64,000 bases of DNA from Sorangium cellulosum So ce56 (GTDB lineage: Bacteria; Myxococcota_A; Polyangia; Polyangiales; Polyangiaceae): NCBI RefSeq assembly GCF_000067165.1, contig NC_010162.1, positions 6,703,001-6,767,000 of the forward strand, written 5' to 3'. The position numbers were made by a program, and so were the translations under genes. The notes under the pieces are model-generated. The model did not search any database. It was not told the DNA's origin and saw only the letters and a program-made list of their open reading frames with translations. This document shows, piece after piece, positions 26,171-34,052 of this stretch. Position 1 is the first letter of the stretch; each line of letters begins with the position of its first letter.

Positions 26171-27304
26171 CGCGGCGAGCGCCTCGCACACGGCGTCGAC
26201 GTCGGCGTCGGCCATGCGCGGGTGGAGCGGCAGCGTGAGCTCGCGGCCCGCGATCGCGTCCGTCCGCGAGAGCCCCTCCTTGCGCACCCGGTCCGAGGCG
26301 CCGTGGTGCGAGAAGCGGTGGATCGGCGTGTAGTGCACGCTCGTCTGGACCCCGCGCGCCTTCATGGCCTCCATCACGGCCTCGCGCGAGGTGCCCTCGG
26401 GCAGGAGCACCGGCATGAGGTGGTGCGCGCTCTCCCCCAGCCCGCGCGCGTAGAAGTCGCGGTACGGCAGCCCGATGCCCCGCGCCCCGGCGAGGCGCTC
26501 GTGGTAGCGCGCCGCGAGCGCGCGCCGACGCGCGTTGCCCGCCGCGAGCCGGCCGAGCTGCACGAGGCCGATGGCGCTGCGGATCTCGTCGATGCGGTAG
26601 TTCATGCCCGCGTCCACGACGTCGTAGGTGAACGCGTGCCCCTTGTGCCGATCGAGGGTGAGCGTCGTCATCCCGTGCGCGCGGAGGAGCCGCATGCGCG
26701 CGTGGAGCGCGTCGTCCCTCGCGATCACGGCCCCCCCCTCGCCGACCGCGAGGTTCTTGTTCGAGAAGAAGCTCAGGCAGCCGACGTCCCCCAGCGTCCC
26801 GAGCGCCCTGCCCCGGTAGCTCGCGAGCGGCGCGTGCGCCGCGTCCTCGACCACCGCGAGCCCCCGCTCGGCCGCGATCGCGCAGATCGCGTCCATGTCG
26901 CAAGGGTAGCCGGCGTAATGGACGACCGCGATCGCCCGCGTCCTCGGGGTGATCTTGCGGACGATGTCAGCGGGATCGACGCTGAGGTCGTCGTCGCCGA
27001 CGATGTCGGCGAGCACCACGCTGGCCCCGCACAGGAGCGCGGCGTTGGCGGTCGCCACGAACGTGAGGCTCGGGCAGATCACCTCGTCGCCGGGGCCCAC
27101 GGAGAGCGCGGTGTACGCGAGGTGCAGCGCGGCGGTGCAGTTCGTCACGGCGAGCACCCTCGGGGTGCCGAGCGCCTCGCCGAGCTCCCGCTCGAACTGC
27201 GCCGTCCGCTCCCCCATCGTCAACCAGCCCGACGCGACGACCTGCCGCGCAGCCTCGGCTTCTTCAGGCCCGAACGAGAGATCGCTGAGAGGTATCTTCC
27301 ACAT
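26159..27304 (-). CDS. DegT/DnrJ/EryC1/StrS-family sugar aminotransferase
   Basis: 381 residues. The PLP-binding Lys183 lies in SFFSNKNLAVGEGG and the pyridine-contacting Asp154 in VVEDAAHAPLASY; NYRIDEIRSAIG follows in the second half. This family transfers an amino group from glutamate to a keto group of a nucleotide-linked sugar. The upstream gene on the same strand is a nucleotide-sugar 4,6-dehydratase-like enzyme, which would supply the 4-keto substrate; the gap between them is 69 bases. Together they could make a 4-amino-4,6-dideoxy sugar. The exact sugar cannot be read from sequence. Confidence 0.9.
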   Translation of the reverse strand: MWKIPLSDLSFGPEEAEAARQVVASGWLTMGERTAQFERELGEALGTPRVLAVTNCTAALHLAYTALSVGPGDEVICPSLTFVATANAALLCGASVVLADIVGDDDLSVDPADIVRKITPRTRAIAVVHYAGYPCDMDAICAIAAERGLAVVEDAAHAPLASYRGRALGTLGDVGCLSFFSNKNLAVGEGGAVIARDDALHARMRLLRAHGMTTLTLDRHKGHAFTYDVVDAGMNYRIDEIRSAIGLVQLGRLAAGNARRRALAARYHERLAGARGIGLPYRDFYARGLGESAHHLMPVLLPEGTSREAVMEAMKARGVQTSVHYTPIHRFSHHGASDRVRKEGLSRTDAIAGRELTLPLHPRMADADVDAVCEALAASLR

Positions 27305-27373
27305 GGCCTTCCATCCATCCAGCCGGCGCCCAGCGGAGAGGGCGCGCGAGGCGCCGGCCCCCGGCCGCGCGCG

Positions 27374-28372
27374 TCAGATCGCGTACTCGCGCGGCCGGTA
27401 ATCGGTGAGGTGACGCTCGACATAGGCGTACGTCCGCGCGAGCCCCTCCTCGAGCGGCACGCGGGGCGCGTAGCCGACGAGCTCCGCGGCGCGACGGAAA
27501 TCGGCGAGCAGCACCATGACCTCGCTCGCGTCGGGGCGCACCCGGGCGTCGTCCGTCACGAGCTCCGCGCGCTTGCCCGTCACCTCGAAGATGAGGCGGA
27601 CCAGATCGCCGATGGAGATGGCGCGCCCGCTCCCGACGTTGAGCGTCTGCCCCACGGCCCGCGCGCTCGATCCGACGAGGAGGAAGCCGGCGACGGTGTC
27701 GGTCACGAAGTTGAGGTCCCGCACCGGCGCGGTGCTGCCGATGCGGAGCGCGGCGCTGCCGGCGGCGAGCTGCTGCATCACGCTCGGGATGATCGCGCGC
27801 GACGACTGCCGCGGGCCGTAGGTGTTGAACGGCCGGATGGTCGCCACCTCGAGGCCGAACGAGAGGTGATAGCTCTCGGCGAGCTTGTCGGCGCCGATCT
27901 TCGTGGCCGAGTACGGGGACTGGCCGGTCAGGGGGTGCGCCTCGTCGATGGGCGTGTAGCGCGCGGTGCCGTAGGTCTCGCTCGTCGACGTGTGGACAAC
28001 GCGCGCGCCGTGCTCGCGCGCCGCCTCGAGGACGTTCAGCGTGCCCTGCACGTTGGTCGCCACGTACTGCTGCGGGGCCACATACGAGTAGGGGATCCCG
28101 ATCAGGGCCGCGAGGTGGAACACGACGTCGGCGCCGCGCACGAGCGACCGGACCGCGCCCGCGTCCTCCACGTTGCCGGGGACGACCTCGACCTGCGCGA
28201 GGACGTCCTCGGGGAGCCGGTCGAGGTGCCCGCGCCGCGAGCCCGAGGTGTACCGGACGAGCGCCCTCACGCGCGCGCCCTCCCGGACCAGCGCCTCGAC
28301 GAGGTGGCTGCCGATGAACCCGCTGGCGCCGGTCACCACGACGCGCTTGCCGCGATAGAAGCCTTCGCTCAC
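27374..28372 (-). CDS. NAD-dependent epimerase/dehydratase, LegB-like
   Basis: 332 residues, GTG at 28372. Extended short-chain dehydrogenase with nucleotide motif GASGFIG (15-21), STSETYG (129-135) and YSATK (Tyr154, Lys158). Blocks FHLAALIGIPYSYVAPQQYV, PFNTYGPRQSSRA and the order of motifs are very close to LegB/PtmB-type nucleotide-sugar 4,6-dehydratases of the legionaminic-acid route. Together with the DegT aminotransferase downstream it should form a nucleotide 4-keto-6-deoxy sugar and then aminate it, probably for surface polysaccharide or glycoprotein. No synthase of the NeuB family lies in this window, so a nonulosonic acid product is unproven. Confidence 0.85.
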   Translation of the reverse strand: MSEGFYRGKRVVVTGASGFIGSHLVEALVREGARVRALVRYTSGSRRGHLDRLPEDVLAQVEVVPGNVEDAGAVRSLVRGADVVFHLAALIGIPYSYVAPQQYVATNVQGTLNVLEAAREHGARVVHTSTSETYGTARYTPIDEAHPLTGQSPYSATKIGADKLAESYHLSFGLEVATIRPFNTYGPRQSSRAIIPSVMQQLAAGSAALRIGSTAPVRDLNFVTDTVAGFLLVGSSARAVGQTLNVGSGRAISIGDLVRLIFEVTGKRAELVTDDARVRPDASEVMVLLADFRRAAELVGYAPRVPLEEGLARTYAYVERHLTDYRPREYAI

Positions 28373-28544
28373 AGCCGCGTCCGTGGCCCCTGCGGGTTCG
28401 CGCGTCAAGCGCGTACCGAGGCGGCGCGCCCGTTTGCGCCCGGCAGCGCGGCCCCGCGCGCGGCGCGCGCCGGCCCGCGCCGCGCTCGGGCAGCGCCGCC
28501 GCGCAGCGGCCCGCGGGGCTCGCTGGCGGACGGCGCGGCGGGGA

Positions 28545-28907
28545 TCACTGGATCTGGATCTGGTCGGTGGGCGTGTTGCCCGCCCCCTCCGGCGTGCCGA
28601 TCTCGCGGTGCACGCAGAGCCCCTGCTTGCAGTAGGAGTCCGGCGGGGGCTTGCAGTCCACCTTGGGCTCCTCGCACTTGCCCGTCTTGTAGCTCTCCGA
28701 GAGGGGCTTGATCTTGTCGAAGGTCGCGTTGCTGATGGGCTTCGCACAGCCCGGCCACTCGCTCTGACGGCAGTCGGCGTCCGTGTTGCAGTGCTGCGCC
28801 TTGTTCACCATCTCGAAGGCGTCGCCGCGGACTTTGTCGCACTCCTTGGGATCCATCTTGCTCTCGCAACCGGCGACCAGCGCGAGCAGGAGGAAGCTCG
28901 CGGTCAT
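28545..28907 (-). CDS. Small Cys-rich lipoprotein
   Basis: 120 residues from the ATG at 28907, chosen because it gives a clean lipoprotein signal with lipobox LVAGC. The mature part has ten or so cysteines (CDKV, HCNTDADC, GCAKP, KCEEP, DCKPP, YCKQGLC), so it should be disulfide-stabilised in the periplasm or at the surface. The pattern CNTDADC is common in myxobacterial Cys-rich lipoproteins and recurs in the ferritin-like lipoprotein at 59620. The function is unknown. It is divergent from the EEP-family gene. Confidence 0.75.
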   Translation of the reverse strand: MTASFLLLALVAGCESKMDPKECDKVRGDAFEMVNKAQHCNTDADCRQSEWPGCAKPISNATFDKIKPLSESYKTGKCEEPKVDCKPPPDSYCKQGLCVHREIGTPEGAGNTPTDQIQIQ

Positions 28908-29087
28908 GCGGAGCGAGGTCCGAGGTCGGAAGGAGGCCGATCCAGGCCGCCCGCGTCGACGAGCACACGTGATCATTCAGGGTTCTCCCGGTCAAGGCCG
29001 CCCTTCCGCGCCGGAGGGGCAGCGGCCTGCGCCGGGCCCTTCGTATCACGGCTGGATCCGGGCGCGCAGCTGGCGTAGCCCGTCGGC

Positions 29088-29948
29088 ATGGAACGTCCTC
29101 GAGAAGGCTCCGGGGTCAGCGGCTCCCCGCACGGCGGATCCGGCATCCGTGTTCGCAGCTCCCTCCGGGTGCTCACCCTGAACATCTGGAACCGCCACGA
29201 CCCGTGGGAGGCGCGCCTCGAGGTCATCCGGGAGGGTCTCCGCGAGCTCGATCCCGACGTTGTCGGCCTCCAGGAGGTGCTGTCGTACGAGGGCCGCTCG
29301 CTGGCCGACGGCATCGCGGACGGGCTCGGCTACGAGGTCGCGTTCGGCGCCGCGCACGACCTCGGCGGCGGCGTGCTCTTCGGCAACGCCGTGCTCTCGC
29401 GCTGGCCGATCGCGCGGAGCCAGGCGTTCCCCCTGCCCACGGGTGAGACCGACGAGAAGCGCTCGATCCTGCTCGCCGAGCTCGGGTCGCCCCACGGCGC
29501 GATCCCGTTCTTCGTCACCCACCTCAACTGGAAGTTCCACCACGGCGCCGTGCGCGAGGCGCAGGTCGCGGCCGTGGCCGACATCGTCATGCGCGAGGCG
29601 CCCATGGAGGGCCTGCCGCCCATCGTCGTAGGCGACTTCAACGCGCAGCCCGAGGCCACGGAGATCCGGTTCATGAAGGGGCTGCACGCCCTGAACCAGA
29701 AGAGCGTCTACTTCGCCGACACCTTCGACCAGACGGGCAAGGGCCCCGGATTCACCTTCGATCCGGTGCGGAACCCGTTCGCGGCCATCACGAACGAGTA
29801 CCCCCGCCGCATCGATTACGTCTTCGTCCGCGGCCCGGACGCGCAGGGGCGAGGCAAGCCGCTCTCGTCGAGGGTCGTCTTCGAGGAGATCCGCAACGGC
29901 GTCGCCGCTTCGGATCATTACGGGGTTCTCTCGGAGATCTCGATGTAA
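29088..29948 (+). CDS. Endonuclease/exonuclease/phosphatase (EEP)-family hydrolase
   Basis: 286 residues; the first 24 may be untranslated leader because the fold starts at LRVLTLNIWN. Family landmarks are LNIWN (Asn), LQEV (metal-binding Glu), FVTHLN (His), VVGDFNAQP (Asp and Asn), RRIDYVFVRG and the terminal SDHYGV (catalytic His). The full active site is present. Members include sphingomyelinases, inositol-phosphate phosphatases and nucleases; the substrate is not predictable. No signal peptide is visible. It stands alone, with cysteine synthase 78 bases downstream. Confidence 0.88.
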   Translation: MERPREGSGVSGSPHGGSGIRVRSSLRVLTLNIWNRHDPWEARLEVIREGLRELDPDVVGLQEVLSYEGRSLADGIADGLGYEVAFGAAHDLGGGVLFGNAVLSRWPIARSQAFPLPTGETDEKRSILLAELGSPHGAIPFFVTHLNWKFHHGAVREAQVAAVADIVMREAPMEGLPPIVVGDFNAQPEATEIRFMKGLHALNQKSVYFADTFDQTGKGPGFTFDPVRNPFAAITNEYPRRIDYVFVRGPDAQGRGKPLSSRVVFEEIRNGVAASDHYGVLSEISM

Positions 29949-30026
29949 AGCGGGCCGGCGCCCCTGGAGGGGCGTGCGCTCCGGCACGTTGCCCGGGGAT
30001 GCCCTGTTCACGTGTACACTGGCGGC

Positions 30027-31022
30027 ATGTCGTCCCCTCGAGCACCGGGCGACGGACCGCCGAGTCCGCCCGACGCGCCTGGTGAGAGCTCGGCTCCTCC
30101 GCCTGCTGGCGCGGTCCGCGTCGGTCCGGTCGTGCCGGACGCCCTGTCGCTCATCGGCGGCACGCCGCTCGTCCGCCTTGCCCGGATCTCGCCCGAGGGC
30201 GGAGGCGTCGTCTACGGCAAGCTCGAGTCGATGAACCCGGGCGGCAGCGTCAAGGACAGGGCGGCGCTCGGCATGGTGCTCTGCGCCGAGCGCGAAGGGA
30301 TCCTCAGGAGAGGGTCGACCATCGTCGAGGCGACGAGCGGCAACACGGGGATCAGCCTCGCGATGATCGCCGCCGTGCGCGGCTACCGCTGCGTGGTGGT
30401 CATGCCCGAGGACATGAGCGTCGAGCGCCGGCACGTCCTCCGCGCGTACGGCGCCGAGATCGTCCTCACGCCCGAGGGCCAGGGCATGGCCGGCGCGGTC
30501 GCCCGCGCGATCGAGATCTGCGAGGCGACCCCCGGCGGGTGGATGAGCCAGCAGTTCCAGAACCCGGCGAACCCCGGCGCCCACGCGCGCGCCACCGGCC
30601 TCGAGATCCTCGCGCAGACCGGCGGCGACATCGCGGCCTTCGTCGTCGGCGTGGGCACCGGCGGCACGCTGACCGGCTGCGGGCGCGTGCTCCGGGACCA
30701 GCTCGGCGGCGCGGTCCGCATCTGCGCCGTCGAGCCGACGAAGAGCGCCGTGCTCTCCGGGCGAGGCCCCGGCCCCCACGGCATCCAGGGCCTCGGCCCC
30801 GGCTTCGTCCCGGCGATCCTCGAGCGATCGCTCATCGACGAGATCCTGACGGTGACCGAGGCGGGCGCCTCGCGCATGGCGCGGCGGCTCGCCCGCGAGG
30901 AGGGGCTCCTCGTCGGGCCGAGCTCCGGCGCCAACGTCCACGCGGCCGTGGAGATCGCACGCAGGGTGCGCGGGACGATCGTGACCGTGCTGCCCGACTC
31001 GGGAGAGCGCTACCTGCTCTGA
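30027..31022 (+). CDS. Cysteine synthase (O-acetylserine sulfhydrylase family)
   Basis: 331 residues from the ATG at 30027; a GTG at 30012 is an alternative. After a Pro-rich extension of about 35 residues comes the fold type II PLP enzyme core: LSLIGGTPLVRL, NPGGSVKDRAA with the Schiff-base Lys76, TSGNTG (about 103-108) that binds the substrate carboxylate, and the phosphate-binding GVGTGGTLTG. This matches CysK/CysM, which makes cysteine from O-acetylserine and sulfide. CysK and CysM cannot be separated safely here. The Pro-rich N-terminal extension is unusual for the family. The next locus is convergent. Confidence 0.9.
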   Translation: MSSPRAPGDGPPSPPDAPGESSAPPPAGAVRVGPVVPDALSLIGGTPLVRLARISPEGGGVVYGKLESMNPGGSVKDRAALGMVLCAEREGILRRGSTIVEATSGNTGISLAMIAAVRGYRCVVVMPEDMSVERRHVLRAYGAEIVLTPEGQGMAGAVARAIEICEATPGGWMSQQFQNPANPGAHARATGLEILAQTGGDIAAFVVGVGTGGTLTGCGRVLRDQLGGAVRICAVEPTKSAVLSGRGPGPHGIQGLGPGFVPAILERSLIDEILTVTEAGASRMARRLAREEGLLVGPSSGANVHAAVEIARRVRGTIVTVLPDSGERYLL

Positions 31023-31074
31023 GCCACCCCCGGCGGCGGCGAGCGCGGTGCGCGCGCCATCCGCCGGACGCGGC

Positions 31075-32622
31075 TCAGGGCGACGGCCGCCCGTCGCGAC
31101 GGGGCGCTCGGCCGTCCGCGTCGATGGAGCGGCGGTTCGCAGCCGCCGCGACGCGCGACTGCGCGCCGTGCGCCACGTCGTGGACGACCCGCTCGACCAC
31201 CGGCGCATGGATCGAGATCAGCCGCGCCGGGGCCACCCCCAGGACCAGGGTGAGCGCGACCAGCGCGAGCAGGAACGCTCGCTCGCGGAGCACGAGCGCC
31301 TCCAGCGCGGCGCCCTTCAGGTGGCGCCGGAGCGGCCCCAGGAAGGTCCGCTGGAACGCCCGGAACAGCGTGATCCCGTTGAGCGCCGCCGCCGTCAGCG
31401 CCAGCACCGCGAGCACGGGATGGGCGTGCAAGATTCCGTGCAGGAGCAGGTCCTCGCTCACGAACGAGAGCGCCCCCGGCATCCCGATCATCGCGCACGC
31501 GAGCAGGAAGAAAAAGGCGGCCATGCGGGGCGTCCGGGCGACGAGGCCGCCGAGCTCCCGCGTGTCCGCCGTACCGGCGCGCGCCTCGATCGCGCCGACG
31601 ACCATCGCGAGCCCCGTGATCGCGATCGACAAGGCGACGCTCTGCAGGAGCGCGCCGCTCACGCTCTGCGGGCTCAGCGAGGCGACCCCCAGGAGCACGA
31701 GCCCCTTCTGGCTCGCCACGAGGTAGCCGAGCAGCCGGCGCAGATCGGTCTGGACCAGCGCGAGCACCGCGCCGTGCAGCGCGCTGATCAGGCCGAGCAC
31801 GGCGAGGATCGGCATGCCGTCGGCCGAGCCCACGGGCAGGAGCGTCACCCCCACGCGAACGAGCACGCAGACGCCGACCTGCATCTGGGCGAGCAGGATG
31901 GTCACGCCGAGCGGCCCCCGCTCCAGCAGCACCGGCAGCCAGCCGTGGAACGGCACCGCGGCCATGCGCATCAGCACGGCGATGCCGACGAGCGCGAACA
32001 GCGGCGACTGCCATGCTTCGGGGACGCCGGCGCGGGCGATCTCCTCGACGTCGAACGGCAGCGCGGCGCCCTGGCGCGCGGCGAGCACGGCGATGGCGCC
32101 GATCGCCACGACGAGCGGCGCCGTGCCCCCCAGCAGGAAGATGCGGCAGGTGCGCCGGAGGAGCGGGTCCTCGGCGCCCTTGCTGGCGACCAGACGCTCC
32201 ACCGGCACGAGCGCGGCGACCCACGCCGCCGCGAGCACCGCGAGATCGACCGCGCAGAACACGCCGAGGATGGCGCTGCCGGTGGCGAGCAGCGCGGCGG
32301 CGCTGGGCGGATCGATCGCGGCGCGCGGGCTCGCGGCGAGCAGGGCGAGCAGGACGACGCCGAGCAGCGGGAGCAACGTGATGGTGAAGCCGTCGAGGCC
32401 GAGGCGGAGGCGCGCGCCGAGGAGCGGCAAGGTGGGCCCCCCGGCGGTGAGCGCGACGCCGGCGTGGGAGAGCGCGAGCGGCAGCAGCGAGAGGAGCAGG
32501 GTGAGCGCCGCGCCGAGGAGGGCGACGCGGCGCGCGCGCTCGTCGCTGCGCGCCCGGGCGGCGAACAGCGCCGCGATCGCGGGCGTGAGGATGAGCGTCC
32601 CGAGGAGCGGAAAGGCGTTCAC
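31075..32622 (-). CDS. NuoM-like proton-translocating membrane subunit
   Basis: 515 residues, GTG at 32622 overlapping the stop of the upstream gene (GTGA). It has about 14 transmembrane segments and belongs to the Proton_antipo_M family. The block from VEEIARAGVPEAWQSPLFALVG to RMAAVPFHGWLPVLLERGP shows the conserved Lys/His region of NuoM/MrpD-like subunits, although the antiporter Lys pattern is altered in places. It is the last gene of the SulP-DabA-NuoL-NuoM operon, so I infer a second ion-conducting subunit of the DAB carbon transporter rather than complex I. Confidence 0.85.
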   Translation of the reverse strand: MNAFPLLGTLILTPAIAALFAARARSDERARRVALLGAALTLLLSLLPLALSHAGVALTAGGPTLPLLGARLRLGLDGFTITLLPLLGVVLLALLAASPRAAIDPPSAAALLATGSAILGVFCAVDLAVLAAAWVAALVPVERLVASKGAEDPLLRRTCRIFLLGGTAPLVVAIGAIAVLAARQGAALPFDVEEIARAGVPEAWQSPLFALVGIAVLMRMAAVPFHGWLPVLLERGPLGVTILLAQMQVGVCVLVRVGVTLLPVGSADGMPILAVLGLISALHGAVLALVQTDLRRLLGYLVASQKGLVLLGVASLSPQSVSGALLQSVALSIAITGLAMVVGAIEARAGTADTRELGGLVARTPRMAAFFFLLACAMIGMPGALSFVSEDLLLHGILHAHPVLAVLALTAAALNGITLFRAFQRTFLGPLRRHLKGAALEALVLRERAFLLALVALTLVLGVAPARLISIHAPVVERVVHDVAHGAQSRVAAAANRRSIDADGRAPRRDGRPSP

Positions 32623-34052
32623 GTGCGAGCCCTCTTCGTATCGCGCGCGCGGGGCTGGAAGGCCGCCGCGTGCTCTGTCGCGTCGCGCGCGTCCTCGTCG
32701 CCGGGCTCCGCGGTGGTGCGCTCAGGCCAGCCGCTCAGCGCCGCCACCCAGCGGCGCTCGCTCCGGTCGAGCAGGCGCCCGAGGCGCATCAGCGGCGCGG
32801 CGACCAGCCGCTCCTGCAGCCCCTCGAGGTGGAAGCGGTCGAGCGACAGCCAGTACGCGCGCCGCACGAGCGCCGCCGGCAGGAGCCGGCCAGCGAGCCC
32901 GACGTGCGGCAGCGGCTCGCCGGCGTGCGCGGCCCGGATGTCCTGCGCGTCGCGGAGCGCCGAGGGGGCGCGCAGCAGCTGGAGGCAGCGCAGGCAGGCG
33001 TGAGCGAACAGGTGGACGAGCGCGAGCCAGTAGAGCCCGAGCCCGATCTCCACGAACATGAGCCCCACCTGCGTCATCGTCGCGTGCGCGAGCGCGCCCT
33101 TCACGTCCGCCTGCACGCGCCCCACCATCGTGCCGTAGACGGCCGTCGCCGCCCCGACGCAGGTGATCACCACGCTCGCGGCGAGCGAGCGCTGGAGCAG
33201 CGGGGCCGCGCGGAGCATGAGGTACACCCCGGCGTGCACCGAGATGGCGCCGTAGAAGAGCGCGCTCGATGGCGTCGGCCCCTCCATGGCCCGCGGCAGC
33301 CAGCTGCCCAGAGGAAACTGCGCGCTCTTGCCCATCGCGGCGAGGAACAGGCACAGCGCGAGCGCCGTGGCCGCGCCGGGCCCGAGCGACGCGGCGGCCC
33401 CGGGCCAGGGCGAGCCGCCGAACACCTCGCCCCACTGCGAGGAGCGGGCGACGTCGTGCATGAGCACCGCGCCCCCGAGCAGCCCGATGTCGCAGAGCCG
33501 GTAGGTGATGTACACCCGCACCGCGGCCCGCGGCGGCGCCTCGCGCTCGTGGAAGAAGGCCACGAGCAGCACGCTCGTCGCGCCGACGAGCTCCCAGCCG
33601 GCGAAGAGGAGGTCGACGGTGCCCGCCGACACGAGCCCCAGCATCCCCGTCGAGAACAGCGCCAGGAGCAGGAAGAAGCGCGCGAAGCCCGGCTCGCGGT
33701 GCAGGTACGCCACCGAGAACCTGCCGACCAGGAGCGCGATCAGCGAGACGAGGAGCATCATCGTCGCCGACAGCCGATCGACGAGCAGGACGACCTCGAA
33801 CGCATAATCGCCGAGCTCGAACCAGTGGCCGAGCGCCACCGGGACGAACGCGTAGGGCGCCGCGACGGCCGAGATCCATATCGCCAGCGAGGCCGCGAGC
33901 GAGAGCGCGAGCGTGGAGAGCACGACGCGCGACACGACGCGCTCGCTCGGCGTGCGAAGGAGCAGCAGGTAGGCGCCGAGCGCGGCGAACGCCGCCGCCG
34001 GAGAGAGCACGGCGAGCGCGGCGAGCTTGCCGAGGAGCACATCAGACAGCAT
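32619..34052 (-). CDS. dabB: DabB: NuoL-like proton-conducting subunit of a DAB inorganic-carbon transporter
   Basis: 477 residues from the ATG at 34052, which lies inside the 3' end of dabA (11-base overlap); a GTG at 34067 is a longer alternative. It is a Proton_antipo_M protein with many membrane segments, including the block GKSAQFPLGSWLPRAMEGPTP that carries the conserved Lys and Pro residues of NuoL-type channels, and HATMTQVGLMFVEIGLG. In DAB systems (DabAB) such a subunit couples proton flow to the carbonic-anhydrase-like DabA so that CO2 is turned into cytoplasmic bicarbonate. The gene order after dabA supports this role. Confidence 0.88.
   Translation of the reverse strand: MLSDVLLGKLAALAVLSPAAAFAALGAYLLLLRTPSERVVSRVVLSTLALSLAASLAIWISAVAAPYAFVPVALGHWFELGDYAFEVVLLVDRLSATMMLLVSLIALLVGRFSVAYLHREPGFARFFLLLALFSTGMLGLVSAGTVDLLFAGWELVGATSVLLVAFFHEREAPPRAAVRVYITYRLCDIGLLGGAVLMHDVARSSQWGEVFGGSPWPGAAASLGPGAATALALCLFLAAMGKSAQFPLGSWLPRAMEGPTPSSALFYGAISVHAGVYLMLRAAPLLQRSLAASVVITCVGAATAVYGTMVGRVQADVKGALAHATMTQVGLMFVEIGLGLYWLALVHLFAHACLRCLQLLRAPSALRDAQDIRAAHAGEPLPHVGLAGRLLPAALVRRAYWLSLDRFHLEGLQERLVAAPLMRLGRLLDRSERRWVAALSGWPERTTAEPGDEDARDATEHAAAFQPRARDTKRART

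Noticed and set aside
25460..28372. Complete legionaminic or pseudaminic acid pathway
   Set aside because: No NeuB-type synthase, hydrolysing epimerase or CMP-transferase with clear identity is in the window.
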